From JAJDXO01 sp965213765 (GTDB lineage: Bacteria > Pseudomonadota > Alphaproteobacteria > Rhodospirillales > UBA2165), in NCBI GenBank assembly GCA_965213765.1, contig OZ243926.1, forward strand, positions 3,906,001-3,970,000: a DNA stretch of 64,000 nt, read 5' to 3'. The notes beneath the pieces are model-generated. The model searched no databases. It was given only the letters and a program-made list of their open reading frames with translations, and had not been told where the DNA came from. This document shows positions 25,659 through 33,485 of the stretch, piece by piece; the stretch's first letter is position 1; each line of letters opens with the position of its first letter. The position numbers were made by a program, and so were the translations under genes.

Positions 25659-26801
25659 TTATTTCGCCAGATAGCGCGATGCCGCCGCCATGTTCGGGCA
25701 GCCCAATTGCTGGAGGGCGGCAAAGACCTCGGCCTTCAGTATTTCGATGGCGTGTGCGGCTCCCGGCTGCCCGAGCGCGCCAACCCCATAGAAAAATGCC
25801 CGGCCGAGGAGCGTGAAGTCGGCCCCCTTGGCATAGGCCCGGACGACGTCCGTGCCCGACCGCAAGCCGCTGTCGACCACCAGGGTCATGTCGGGGCCGA
25901 CGGTCCGGCGTATGGCCGGCAGTACATCGATGGGAGACACCAGGCCATCCAGCTGCCGACCGCCATGGTTCGACACGAGCAGCCCGTCACAACCGGCCTC
26001 CTGGGCGCGGCGGGCATCCCCGGCGCTGAGAACGCCTTTCACCGCCAGGGCGCCTGGCCAGATCTTCCGGTAGCGTTCGATGCGCCGCCAGTCGATCTGC
26101 CCCTCGGCGAGGGTTTCGATCATTTGGCCGACGGATTTGTAGGTAACCCCCTTTGGGAAATACGGCGTCAGGCTCTCGAATTTTGGCGTACCGGCCGCCA
26201 GGGTTGCGAGGGCCCATGCGGGGTGGGTGAGGATCGAGATGATATTGCCGATGGTCATCTCGGGCGGCACCGTAAGGCCGTTGCGGAAATCCCGGAGGCG
26301 GCGGGCCGGCGCCGGGATATCGACCGTCGGCGTGAGCACCCGGAATCCGGCATCCCAGGCCCGTTTCAGGAGGTCGTCCTCTTTTTCGGCTTCGCGAATT
26401 GGGTAGAGCTGAAACCAGCTGCCTTCCTGCATCAGGCCGCCGATGCGCTCAATGCCCGAACTGGCGACGGTCGAAAGGCAAAAAACCGCATTGGCGTCCT
26501 TCGCCGCGCTCGCCAGATACTCGGCGGCCCGGGGCCAGATCAAGCCGCTCAATCCCACCGGCGCAATGCCAAAGGGGAGATCGACCTTGCGGCCGAACAC
26601 CTCGACGCCGAGGTCGGGCGGGGTGCGCTCCTCCAGGTAGTCGGCGATCAACCGGATCTCGGTCAGGGCTTCCCGGTTGCGGTCAACACCGGATTCATCC
26701 CCCGCGCCACCTTCCAGATAGTCGAAAGCAAATCTGGGGATGCGCTTTCGTGCGCGCCGGTGCAGATCTTCTATGGCCGGGTATTTCCGCAGCGGGTCCA
26801 C
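25659..26801 (-). CDS. FMN-dependent alpha-hydroxy-acid oxidase, second paralogue
   Basis: 380 residues from a GTG at 26801, chosen because AGGGAG stands 7 bases before it and the protein then begins with the family-typical DPLRKYPAIEDLHRRARKR. A much longer open frame to 27065 runs into the divergent sulfatase and is spurious. Motifs: PFGIAPVGLSGLIWPRAAEY, ALAVKGVLSAGDARRA, GLLVSNHGGRQLDGL with the catalytic His, DSGLRSGTDVVRAYAKGA and LLGRAFFYG. It should oxidise a 2-hydroxy acid to the 2-oxo acid. It is divergent from a sulfatase, with a candidate MarR operator between them. Confidence 0.87.
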   Translation of the reverse strand: MDPLRKYPAIEDLHRRARKRIPRFAFDYLEGGAGDESGVDRNREALTEIRLIADYLEERTPPDLGVEVFGRKVDLPFGIAPVGLSGLIWPRAAEYLASAAKDANAVFCLSTVASSGIERIGGLMQEGSWFQLYPIREAEKEDDLLKRAWDAGFRVLTPTVDIPAPARRLRDFRNGLTVPPEMTIGNIISILTHPAWALATLAAGTPKFESLTPYFPKGVTYKSVGQMIETLAEGQIDWRRIERYRKIWPGALAVKGVLSAGDARRAQEAGCDGLLVSNHGGRQLDGLVSPIDVLPAIRRTVGPDMTLVVDSGLRSGTDVVRAYAKGADFTLLGRAFFYGVGALGQPGAAHAIEILKAEVFAALQQLGCPNMAAASRYLAK

Positions 26802-26901
26802 GGCTAACTCCCTGTAACGGTGCTGTTTTTTTACCCCTACCGTTTTTGGCCGAGATTGGCAAACCGAGCCGGGGGGCGTGCCGAAATTTGGGCTTTTATT
26901 C

Positions 26902-26919
26902 TGGTTGTTAAAACAACTA
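26902..26919. promoter_or_regulatory. Candidate MarR operator, site 3
   Basis: TGGTTGTTAAAACAACTA: GTTG and CAAC arms with the same 6-bp spacer as the sites at 31482 and 33418. It lies 13 bases before the sulfatase ATG and 101 bases upstream of the FMN oxidase start. An additional CAAC-TAC-GTTG symmetry overlaps its right end. Confidence 0.55.
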
Positions 26920-26931
26920 CGTTGTCTGACC

Positions 26932-28467
26932 ATGACCCGGCCCAATATTTTGCTCATCACCTCCGACCAGCATCGCTGGGACTGCTTCGGCTTCGAGGGC
27001 CGGAAGATCAAGACCCCGCACCTTGATGCCCTGGCTGCGTCGGGAACCCGCTTCTCGAATGCCATTACCCCGAATCTGGTTTGTCAGCCGGCGCGCGCCT
27101 CCATCCTGACCGGATTACTGCCGTTGACCCATGGGGTCTACGACAACCATGTCAGTCTGGACCCTGCCATCGGTGAAACCGGTTGGGCGCGGACATTGGC
27201 GAATGCGGGATACCGGAGCGCCTTCATCGGCAAGGGGCATTTCGGTGAGAACCCCGACAACACGCCCTTCGGCGCCCCGGAATCCCGGGCCCGGTCGGCG
27301 GCGTTTCCGGATGCCTGGTTCGGGCCTTATATGGGGTTCGACCATGTGGAGTTGATGATCCTCGGGCATTGGCACGACCTGCTTCCCTGTGAGAAGCCGC
27401 CCCGCGGCCACCATTTTGAACGCTGGTTCTGGGGCAACGGCGAGGAGGGGGAAGCGTGGCGGCGCTGGGCCGAGGATTTGGGTCCCGAACAAGAGGCGGC
27501 CCAGACCTGGTTCTCGGGCCTGCCGGCGGAGTGGCACTCGACCCACTGGGTGACCGAGCGCACGAAGTCGTTTCTCGAAAGCCGAAAAGGCGCCGACGAG
27601 CCGTTCTGCCTCTGGACATCCTATCCCGATCCTCACCATCCGTTCGACTGTCCCGAGCCTTGGAGCCGTCTCCACCACGAAGACGAAGTGGATATTTCCC
27701 GGACCCACGAACGGGATCTGGACCGGCGTCCCTGGTGGCATCGGGCGTCTCTGGAAAACGAGCCGCGGGCCAAACGGCAACGGGAGCAGACACTGCGCAA
27801 GGAGTATTCGCGCATCCAGCCCCAGACCGACAAGCAGTTGAGGCAAATGACCGCCAACTATTACGGCGAGATCGCCTTCATCGACGACGGCGTCGGTCGG
27901 ATCATGAAGACCCTCGACGATGCGGGCCTGGCCGACAACACCATCGTCGTCTTCACCATGGACCACGGCGACCTGTTGGGAGATCACGGGCTCTATTTGA
28001 AGGGGCCGACACCTTATGACGCCCTGCTCAAAGTCGGGTTCATCGTCAAAGGCCCCGATGTTCCCGGCGGCGCGATTGTCGATGCGCCCATCTCGACGGT
28101 GGATCTCGCGGCCAGCTTCTATGACTGGGCGGGGGTCGAGGGCGGCAACATGGATCAAAGCACGTCGGTCAGGCCGCTGGCGGAGGGCGGCGGGCAAGGC
28201 CGCGACGTTTCGTATTCCGAGTGGAACCAGCAGCCGAGCCGCACCGGCGTGGAGCTCAATCTCAGAACCGTGCGCACGCCGGATGCCAAGTTGACGCTCG
28301 AGCTGATCTCGGGGGCGGGGGAGATGTATGATCTAAGGAACGACCCCTTGGAGATGGACAATCTCTTCGGAGATCCCGGGTACGCCGCGCTGCAAAAAGA
28401 GCTCACGGATATGATCCACGCCCGGCCGGGCCCGATGATGGCGGACCTGCCCGACCACGAAGCCTAG
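26932..28467 (+). CDS. Sulfatase (type I)
   Basis: 511 residues from the ATG at 26932; the frame is open upstream to 26878 but that part covers the operator. It starts MTRPNILLITSDQHRWDCFG, and the formylglycine signature is Cys51-Gln-Pro-Ala-Arg55 followed by ASILTGL. The second metal site is FTMDHGDLLGDHGLYLKG. No signal peptide is visible. It cleaves sulfate esters, or possibly phosphonate/phosphodiester bonds like its relatives. The operator at 26902 links it to the MarR regulon. The TAG stop leads straight into a hairpin repeat. Confidence 0.87.
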   Translation: MTRPNILLITSDQHRWDCFGFEGRKIKTPHLDALAASGTRFSNAITPNLVCQPARASILTGLLPLTHGVYDNHVSLDPAIGETGWARTLANAGYRSAFIGKGHFGENPDNTPFGAPESRARSAAFPDAWFGPYMGFDHVELMILGHWHDLLPCEKPPRGHHFERWFWGNGEEGEAWRRWAEDLGPEQEAAQTWFSGLPAEWHSTHWVTERTKSFLESRKGADEPFCLWTSYPDPHHPFDCPEPWSRLHHEDEVDISRTHERDLDRRPWWHRASLENEPRAKRQREQTLRKEYSRIQPQTDKQLRQMTANYYGEIAFIDDGVGRIMKTLDDAGLADNTIVVFTMDHGDLLGDHGLYLKGPTPYDALLKVGFIVKGPDVPGGAIVDAPISTVDLAASFYDWAGVEGGNMDQSTSVRPLAEGGGQGRDVSYSEWNQQPSRTGVELNLRTVRTPDAKLTLELISGAGEMYDLRNDPLEMDNLFGDPGYAALQKELTDMIHARPGPMMADLPDHEA

Positions 28468-28510
28468 AGCAGTTTCGGGCCAAATTGAACCATTTGACCG
28501 GAAACTGATC
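28467..28510. repeat. 44-bp hairpin repeat (family H), copy 2, diverged
   Basis: GAGCAGTTTCGGGCCAAATT begins on the G of the sulfatase TAG stop; the right arm CATTTGACCGGAAACTGATC has several mismatches relative to copies at 18902 and 43561. Directly followed by the TAA target site of the IS element. Confidence 0.75.
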
Positions 28511-28587
28511 TAAGAGCCCAACCGAAAACTAATTTGAGTGATTTCAGTCCTTTATGCTTCTTCCGAGTTGCCACCGTGGAGGAAGTT

Positions 28588-29417
28588 ATGCCTTGGACTG
28601 AAATCACGCGCCCTGACTATGACCGTCGCGGACTCCGTTATGCAAGCGATGTGACCGACGCGGAATGGGCTTTGATCCAACATTTTATGCCCGAGAGGGC
28701 TAAAACGGGGCGCCCGCGGCGGACTTGCATGCGCTCTGTGTGGAATGCGATCCAGTACATCGCGGCCACGGGCTGCCAATGGTCCATGCTGCCCAAAGAG
28801 TTTCCGCCGTTCACGACCGTGCAGTACTATTTCTACCAAATGCGCGACAGCGGTGTACTGGACATTCTGAACGATGCGCTTGTCGTGGCGGCGCGTATGC
28901 TGACGGGGCGGGAGGCCACGCCCACAGCTGGGATCATCGACAGTCAATCGGTCAAGACGACCGAGAGTGGCGGCCCGCGTGGCTACGATGCGGGCAAAAA
29001 GATCAAGGGGCGTAAGCGTCACATCGTAACCGACACAGACGGAAACCTGTTGGGGCTGATCACCCATGCCGCAGACATCCAGGACCGCGACGGGGCATCC
29101 ATCGTAATCGCGCAGGCCCTCGAAACCTATTCGAGCCTGACCCACATTTTTGCCGACGGTGGCTACTCAGGCGACAAACTTCGTGACGCAATGGCCTCAA
29201 TCGATGGCCCGACAATCGAGATCGTGAAGCGCCCACCCGGTGTCACGGGCTTTGTCGTCATCGCCCGCCGCTGGGTGGTAGAGCGCACCTTCGCCTGGCT
29301 CGGGCGCTGCCGTCGCTTGGCAAAGGACTGGGAAAAAACAATCGCATCGGCGGATGCCTGGACGCTCATCGCCGCCATCCGAAGATCCGCACGCCTTGTT
29401 GCAAGAAAAACCGCTCA
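28588..29417 (+). pseudogene. IS5-family transposase of IS-A, 3' end displaced by IS-B
   Basis: From the ATG at 28588 (GGAGGAAGTT upstream) the protein reads as an IS5-family DDE transposase: LRYASDVTDAEWALIQHFMP, SQSVKTTESGGPRGYDAGKK, KIKGRKRHIVTDTDGNLLGL and RRWVVERTFAWLGRCRRLAK. The DDE residues are in IIDSQSVK, IFADGGYSG and VVERTF. At 29417 the frame enters IS-B and runs on meaninglessly to 29721. Joining across the insertion gives ...KTAQEF and a stop, i.e. 279 residues, so only the last two or three residues are replaced by a 100-residue tail. The chimeric protein might still be made, but the element's right end is separated from its gene. Confidence 0.8.
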
Positions 29418-30324
29418 GAGTCGGTTTCGAAAGTCATGCGTTTCGGGCCAATCTGCGGACGAGGAGCATGACGGAGGCGGCGTAGAGGAAGGCGCGAGCC
29501 GAGGCGATGGTGGCCTCGAAATCCTTTGCCAGTCGCCGGTTGCGGTTGATCCAGGCGAAGAAGCGTTCCACGACCCAGCGGCGCGGTTGGACGGCGAAGC
29601 CGACCTGATCGGGGCTTTTGCGTACGATCTCGACAGCGATCACGGTGGCCGTGGCGACCCTTTCGCCGGCGTAGCCGCTGTCGGCAAAGACCTTCTCGAT
29701 GAACGGAAACGAGCCGCGTGAGGCGCACAGCAGCGGCCCACCACCATCGCGGTCCTGGATACTCGCCGGGTGCGCCTCGAACACGAGGCCGCGCCCGTCG
29801 GTGTCGACCAGCGCGTGGCGCTTGCGTCCCTTGATCTTCTTGCCCGCATCGTAGCCGCGGGGGCCGCCAGCCTCGGTCGTCTTGACGCTCTGGCTGTCGA
29901 TAATCGCGCCGCTCGGGCTGGCCTCGCGTCCGACCCGTTCGCGGTCGGCCATGACCAGAGAGTGATTGATCTTCTCAAGGAGGCCGTCATCGCGGAACTT
30001 GGCGAACCAGCGATAGATCGTGCCCCACGGTGGCAAATCGCTTGGCAGCAAGCGCCAAGGGCAGCCAGCCCGCATCACATAGAAAATGCCGTTGACGATC
30101 TCGCGCATCGGCCATGACCGGGGCCGTCCCGTGCCATGAGCCGGAGGCAAATGAGGCTCAATCACAACCCACTCCGCATCAGTCAAATCAGTCTGATAAC
30201 GCAGCGCCTTGCGGCTATGCTGCTCTCGGGTGGTCGGCGTCCACATGGCGGCTCCAGATCAGTCTCAAAAACCTTCCTGGAATCACATCAATACCGGACA
30301 CTCAACCACTTTCGAAACGGCCTC
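29418..30324 (-). mobile_element. IS5-family insertion sequence IS-B, complete, 907 bp
   Basis: Inverted ends GAGTCGGTTTCGAAAGT (left) and GAGGCCGTTTCGAAAGT (right, reverse complement), flanked by TCA duplications at 29415-29417 and 30325-30327. A TNA 3-bp target fits the IS1031-type subgroup of IS5. Its single transposase is intact, so it may be active. Confidence 0.87.
29434..30246 (-). CDS. IS5-family transposase of IS-B
   Basis: 270 residues, complete. It has LRYQTDLTDAEWVVIEPHLP, GRPRSWPMREIVNGIFYVM, SQSVKTTEAGGPRGYDAGKK, KIKGRKRHALVDTDGRGLVF, VFADSGYAGERVA and RRWVVERFFAWINRNRRLAK, that is all three acidic DDE blocks. It catalyses cut-and-paste movement of its own element. Compared with the transposase of IS-A it shares the central block but differs at both ends, so the two elements belong to different subgroups and IS-B is the later arrival. 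Confidence 0.92.
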   Translation of the reverse strand: MWTPTTREQHSRKALRYQTDLTDAEWVVIEPHLPPAHGTGRPRSWPMREIVNGIFYVMRAGCPWRLLPSDLPPWGTIYRWFAKFRDDGLLEKINHSLVMADRERVGREASPSGAIIDSQSVKTTEAGGPRGYDAGKKIKGRKRHALVDTDGRGLVFEAHPASIQDRDGGGPLLCASRGSFPFIEKVFADSGYAGERVATATVIAVEIVRKSPDQVGFAVQPRRWVVERFFAWINRNRRLAKDFEATIASARAFLYAASVMLLVRRLARNA

Positions 30325-30346
30325 TCAGGAGTTTTGAGTCAGACTG

Positions 30347-30647
30347 TAAGGTCCGGACCCGATTGAGCCACCATACGATTGTCGCGGCGCTGCGGACGGC
30401 GCGGCACAAGGTCCCTCGCCCCCGTCAGGGGGAGAGGGATGCGGAGGGTTGGCGAGGCGAACGCCAAGCCTACCCGGCGCCGGGTGAGGGGGAATTTCCA
30501 TATCACCCTCACCCCGGCCCTCTCCCTCAGAGAGGGAGAGGGAGTAGCCGCGTTGCCGCATCGGGTTCCCTCGCCCCCTTCCCGGGGGAGAGGGGCGGGG
30601 TGAGAGGGCGCAAAAAGGAGAATCCCCTAATTGAGTACAGACCCTAG
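30347..30647 (-). repeat. MITE-like dispersed repeat, copy c (full, inverted)
   Basis: It fills the gap from the IS pair to the ComA-like gene. It begins GGTCCGGACCCGATTGAGCC (right end type) and ends TTGAGTACAGACCCTAG (left end type, reversed). Inside are the CCCTCGCCCCCGTCAGGGGG hairpin and a CCCTCTCCCTCAGAGAGGG hairpin. Its final CTAG supplies the stop codon of the ComA-like gene. Confidence 0.8.
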
Positions 30648-31441
30648 AGCCGCGTCTTATCCGGTTCTCCGAGGTTGTCGGCGCCGCGGCACCGGATGAT
30701 TTCCGTCATCAAAATCTCGTCCCACTCCACGTTGGCCAAGTTGACGTTGGGGCCGAATGCATCCACCATCCACACCGCGACCTTATGCTTGAACGCGCGC
30801 GTGACCCCGGGCAGTACGACCACCGGCAGTTCGTAGATGATGGTGTCCGACGGGTGCTGCTCATCGATCTTCGCGATCAGGTCTTCACGAATGGAATCGC
30901 CCGCGAACAGTTCGTATGCCTCTACAAAGACCGACGTGACGCCTGCATCCACGGTGATCCGAAGATCCTCGAGCAAGGTGTCGTCGTCCATCGCCGCATC
31001 CTTGCGGCCCACTTCGCCAAGGACATTCAGTCCGAATTCCTCGATCGCCAGCCGGATTGTCCGTTCCTTGTCGGTGAGGCTCCAGCTCAGCAGATTGTCC
31101 GAGATTTCGACCGCATCGAAACCCAGTTCGGCAAAGCGCTCGAAGAAGGGTTCGATTTTTCCCTGCATATAGGCCATCTCCGTAAACAACCCGCCTTGCG
31201 AGGTGCTGATGCCGGCGGACTTGTAGGCGGCGATTTTTTCTTCCAGCAGCCCGCGGGGCATCACACCGGCCATCGTGGCCGCAATCTTGGCCATATCGAT
31301 GTACCGGTTTGCTCCCGCCACCACATCGGACTGGAATGCAAGGGGCAGGCCCCAATCGATCATCATCGTCAGCCCGTCACGCCGCGGCTTGGATGAGCGC
31401 ATGGGAAAATCAATGAATTCAAATGCCGTGTCAGCCATCAT
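30644..31441 (-). CDS. Phosphosulfolactate synthase (ComA)-like protein
   Basis: 265 residues, a TIM-barrel of the PSL synthase family. Recognised segments: RSSKPRRDGLTMMIDWGLPL near the N-terminus, ISTSQGGLFTEMAYMQGKIE, FDAVEISDNLLSWSL, and VLGEVGRKDA. Family members join sulfite to phosphoenolpyruvate to give phosphosulfolactate, the first step to coenzyme M in methanogens; many bacterial relatives have no proven role. In a bacterium with sulfatases and an HpsN-like gene it could handle a sulfonated C3 acid in either direction. ATGs at 31441 and 31438 are both possible (GGAAGAGG upstream). It is divergent from marR across a 34-bp palindrome. Confidence 0.75.
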   Translation of the reverse strand: MMADTAFEFIDFPMRSSKPRRDGLTMMIDWGLPLAFQSDVVAGANRYIDMAKIAATMAGVMPRGLLEEKIAAYKSAGISTSQGGLFTEMAYMQGKIEPFFERFAELGFDAVEISDNLLSWSLTDKERTIRLAIEEFGLNVLGEVGRKDAAMDDDTLLEDLRITVDAGVTSVFVEAYELFAGDSIREDLIAKIDEQHPSDTIIYELPVVVLPGVTRAFKHKVAVWMVDAFGPNVNLANVEWDEILMTEIIRCRGADNLGEPDKTRL

Positions 31442-31481
31442 CGTGCCTCTTCCCGGCCTGTGCTTTCCGGTCCGGACGTTT

Positions 31482-31515
31482 TCAAATTTTAGTTGTTATA
31501 GCAACTAAAATTTGA
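31482..31515. promoter_or_regulatory. Candidate MarR operator, site 1 (34-bp palindrome)
   Basis: Arms 31482-31495 and 31502-31515 are perfect 14-base inverted repeats; the core is TAGTTGTTATAGCAACTA. It lies 40 bases upstream of the ComA-like start and 23 bases upstream of marR, the classic place for MarR autorepression over both divergent promoters. Confidence 0.8.
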
Positions 31516-31538
31516 GATGATTTCCGGAGGGAGGCGAC

Positions 31539-32039
31539 GTGCACATGGACGACTTGGCGGCGCCGGCGGGGCCGGAGACATTCGAGCTGCGTAGAATCCT
31601 GTCTTACCGTTTCTCGCTCCTGTCCAACCGCTTGACCCTTTGGGCGACCCGCATGTACGGGAACAAATTCGGGATGACGTCGGTGGAGTGGCGGACATTG
31701 GCGCCCTTGGGCCGCGGCGGGCCGATGAGCGCCAGCCAGATTTCCGAAGAGACGGTGATGGACAAGAGCAATGTCTCGAGGGCGATCCAGCGTCTTATCG
31801 ACCGGAGACTGGTGCGCCGGACGCCGGATGCGGCGGATCGGCGGCGGATGGTTGTTGAACTCACCCCCGAAGGTCAATCGCTCTACAACGCGATGTCCGC
31901 CACGTCTCAGGACAGGCAGGACCGGCTGATCAGCGTGCTGACGGCGGCGGAGCGGAGAGAGTTTGATCGCCTGCTCGGCAAGATAGAAGGCCAGGCAATA
32001 GCGCTTTTGGACGAGACCGGCGAGACCGACAGCAGATGA
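31539..32039 (+). CDS. MarR-family transcriptional regulator
   Basis: 166 residues with the MarR winged-helix fold: LSYRFSLLSNRLTLWATRMY, GMTSVEWRTLAPLGRGGPMS, the recognition helix region SQISEETVMDKSNVSRAIQR and the wing LVRRTPDAADRRRMVVELTP. The GTG at 31539 has GGAGG at a good distance; an ATG at 31545 would shorten it by two residues. MarR proteins usually repress and are released by phenolic or acidic ligands. It probably binds the palindrome just upstream and the matching sites at 33418 and 26902. The stop overlaps the start of the next sulfatase (ATGA). Confidence 0.9.
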   Translation: MHMDDLAAPAGPETFELRRILSYRFSLLSNRLTLWATRMYGNKFGMTSVEWRTLAPLGRGGPMSASQISEETVMDKSNVSRAIQRLIDRRLVRRTPDAADRRRMVVELTPEGQSLYNAMSATSQDRQDRLISVLTAAERREFDRLLGKIEGQAIALLDETGETDSR

Positions 32040-33385
32040 GCGAGCGGCCGAACATTGTACTTGTTCTCGCCGACAATCTTGGTTGGGGCGAGCTTGGCTG
32101 CTACGGGGGCGGGTTCCTGCGCGGCGCGCCGACGCCGCGGATCGACGCCTTCGCCGAAGAGGGCCTGCGGCTCACCAACTTCAACGTGGAAAGCGATTGC
32201 GTACCGACCCGGACCGCCCTGATGACCGGCCGCCATGCGATCCGTACCGGCGCCTATCAATCCATGCCGGCCGGCGTGCCCCATGGCCTCACTAAATGGG
32301 AAGTCCTGTTGTCCGAGCTGATCTCCGGGGCAGGCTATGCGACGGCTCATTATGGCAAGTGGCACTTGGGGGACGCCCAGCATCGCCTGCCGAATGCCCG
32401 CGGATTTGACGATTGGTACGGCCTGCCGCGCACCCTCAACGAAGCGTACTTCACGACGGCGCAAGGGTTCGACGACCGGGTGGTTCAGGTCCCGCACCTG
32501 ATGGAAGGCAAGGCGGGCGAAGAGTCCCGCGACCTTCAGGTCTTCGACATGGACAGCCGCCGGCTGATCGACGGTGAGATCGTCCGGCGCTCCATAGACT
32601 TCATGGGCAAGGCGGCGGCGGACCGGAAGCCGTTCTTTCTGTATGCGCCGGTCACCCAAATGCATTTTCCCAATTTGCCCCATCCGGATTTCAAGGGCGT
32701 GACCGGCCACGGGGAGATGGCCGACAGTCTTGTGGAATTGGATCACCGCGTCGGCCAAATTCTGGACGAGATCGACCGGCTGGGGATCGCCGATGATACG
32801 CTGGTGATCTTCGCTTCCGACAATGGCCCGGAGTTTCGGGACCCCTGGCGCGGGACGGCGGGCTACTGGCGCGGCACCTACCACACCGCGATGGAGGGCA
32901 GCCTCCGGGTACCATGTATTTTGCGCTGGCCGGGCAAGGTGCCGGCGGGCGCGGTCAGCGACGAGATGCTCCATATCTCCGATTTCTACGTCACCCTCGC
33001 CAAGCTCGCGGGCGCCGGCGACGGCATACCGACCGACCGGCCCGTCGACGGCATCGACCAGACCGCGTTTCTGTTCGAGGGCGCGGAGCATTCCGCACGC
33101 GAAGGCTTTGTCTTCTTCATCAAGGAAGATATGCGGGCGGCCAAGTGGCGGGACTGGAAGCTGCATTTCTTTTGGGAGCCGGAAGTCAACGAGGGGAAGG
33201 GCAAACTTGAAGCCCCTTACCTGTTCAACCTCATCCAGGACCCCAAGGAAGAGACCAACGTGGCGATCGCGAATTCCTGGGTCATGGGGCCGATTTCGCA
33301 GATGGTGCGCGACTTCCGGGAAAGCCTGAAGGCGCATCCGCCCATCCCGCCCGGTACCCTCGATCCGTACGAACCGCCGGGGTGA
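32036..33385 (+). CDS. Arylsulfatase-type sulfatase
   Basis: 449 residues. N-terminal metal segment RPNIVLVLADNLGWGELGCY, then the formylglycine signature Cys55-Val-Pro-Thr-Arg59 with TALMTGR, YGKWHLGD around residue 110 and the second metal site FASDNGPEFRDPWRGTAGYW. This DNG-type variant is typical of the AslA/arylsulfatase A side of the family, so it differs from the other three sulfatases in the window. No signal peptide. It is translationally coupled to marR by a 4-base overlap, which makes sulfate-ester breakdown a primary job of the regulated pathway. Confidence 0.88.
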   Translation: MSERPNIVLVLADNLGWGELGCYGGGFLRGAPTPRIDAFAEEGLRLTNFNVESDCVPTRTALMTGRHAIRTGAYQSMPAGVPHGLTKWEVLLSELISGAGYATAHYGKWHLGDAQHRLPNARGFDDWYGLPRTLNEAYFTTAQGFDDRVVQVPHLMEGKAGEESRDLQVFDMDSRRLIDGEIVRRSIDFMGKAAADRKPFFLYAPVTQMHFPNLPHPDFKGVTGHGEMADSLVELDHRVGQILDEIDRLGIADDTLVIFASDNGPEFRDPWRGTAGYWRGTYHTAMEGSLRVPCILRWPGKVPAGAVSDEMLHISDFYVTLAKLAGAGDGIPTDRPVDGIDQTAFLFEGAEHSAREGFVFFIKEDMRAAKWRDWKLHFFWEPEVNEGKGKLEAPYLFNLIQDPKEETNVAIANSWVMGPISQMVRDFRESLKAHPPIPPGTLDPYEPPG

Positions 33386-33392
33386 GAAACGC

Positions 33393-33421
33393 TTGCATCA
33401 CGAACCGAAAATTAATATAGT
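33393..33421 (+). promoter_or_regulatory. Sigma70-type promoter of the tctCBA-sulfatase operon
   Basis: TTGCAT (33393-33398), 17 bases, TATAGT (33416-33421). The -10 box is built into the left arm of the MarR operator at 33418, so bound repressor would block RNA polymerase. Confidence 0.6.
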
Positions 33422-33435
33422 TGTCATAACAACTA
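33418..33435. promoter_or_regulatory. Candidate MarR operator, site 2
   Basis: TAGTTGTCATAACAACTA: perfect 6-base arms around a 6-base core, nearly identical to the centre of site 1. It overlaps the -10 box and lies 50 bases upstream of the tctC ATG. Confidence 0.75.
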
Positions 33436-33485
33436 ATTTGACTGGGACGATCACTTAAACTTGTTTTCAACTGGGAGGACGTCAC

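Larger units (their letters stand above)
28514..30346 (+). mobile_element. IS5-family insertion sequence IS-A, interrupted by IS-B
   Basis: Flanked by TAA target duplications (28511-28513 and 30347-30349). Left end GAGCCCAACCGAAAAC; right end in reverse CAGTCTGACTCAAAAC, imperfect inverted repeats. Removing the inserted IS-B (907 bp plus 3-bp duplication) leaves a 923-bp element with one transposase. It lies exactly between hairpin repeat copy 2 and MITE copy c. Confidence 0.75.

Noticed and set aside
29418..29721. C-terminal 100 residues of the IS-A transposase frame
   Set aside because: This is read-through into IS-B in an antisense frame, not transposase sequence.
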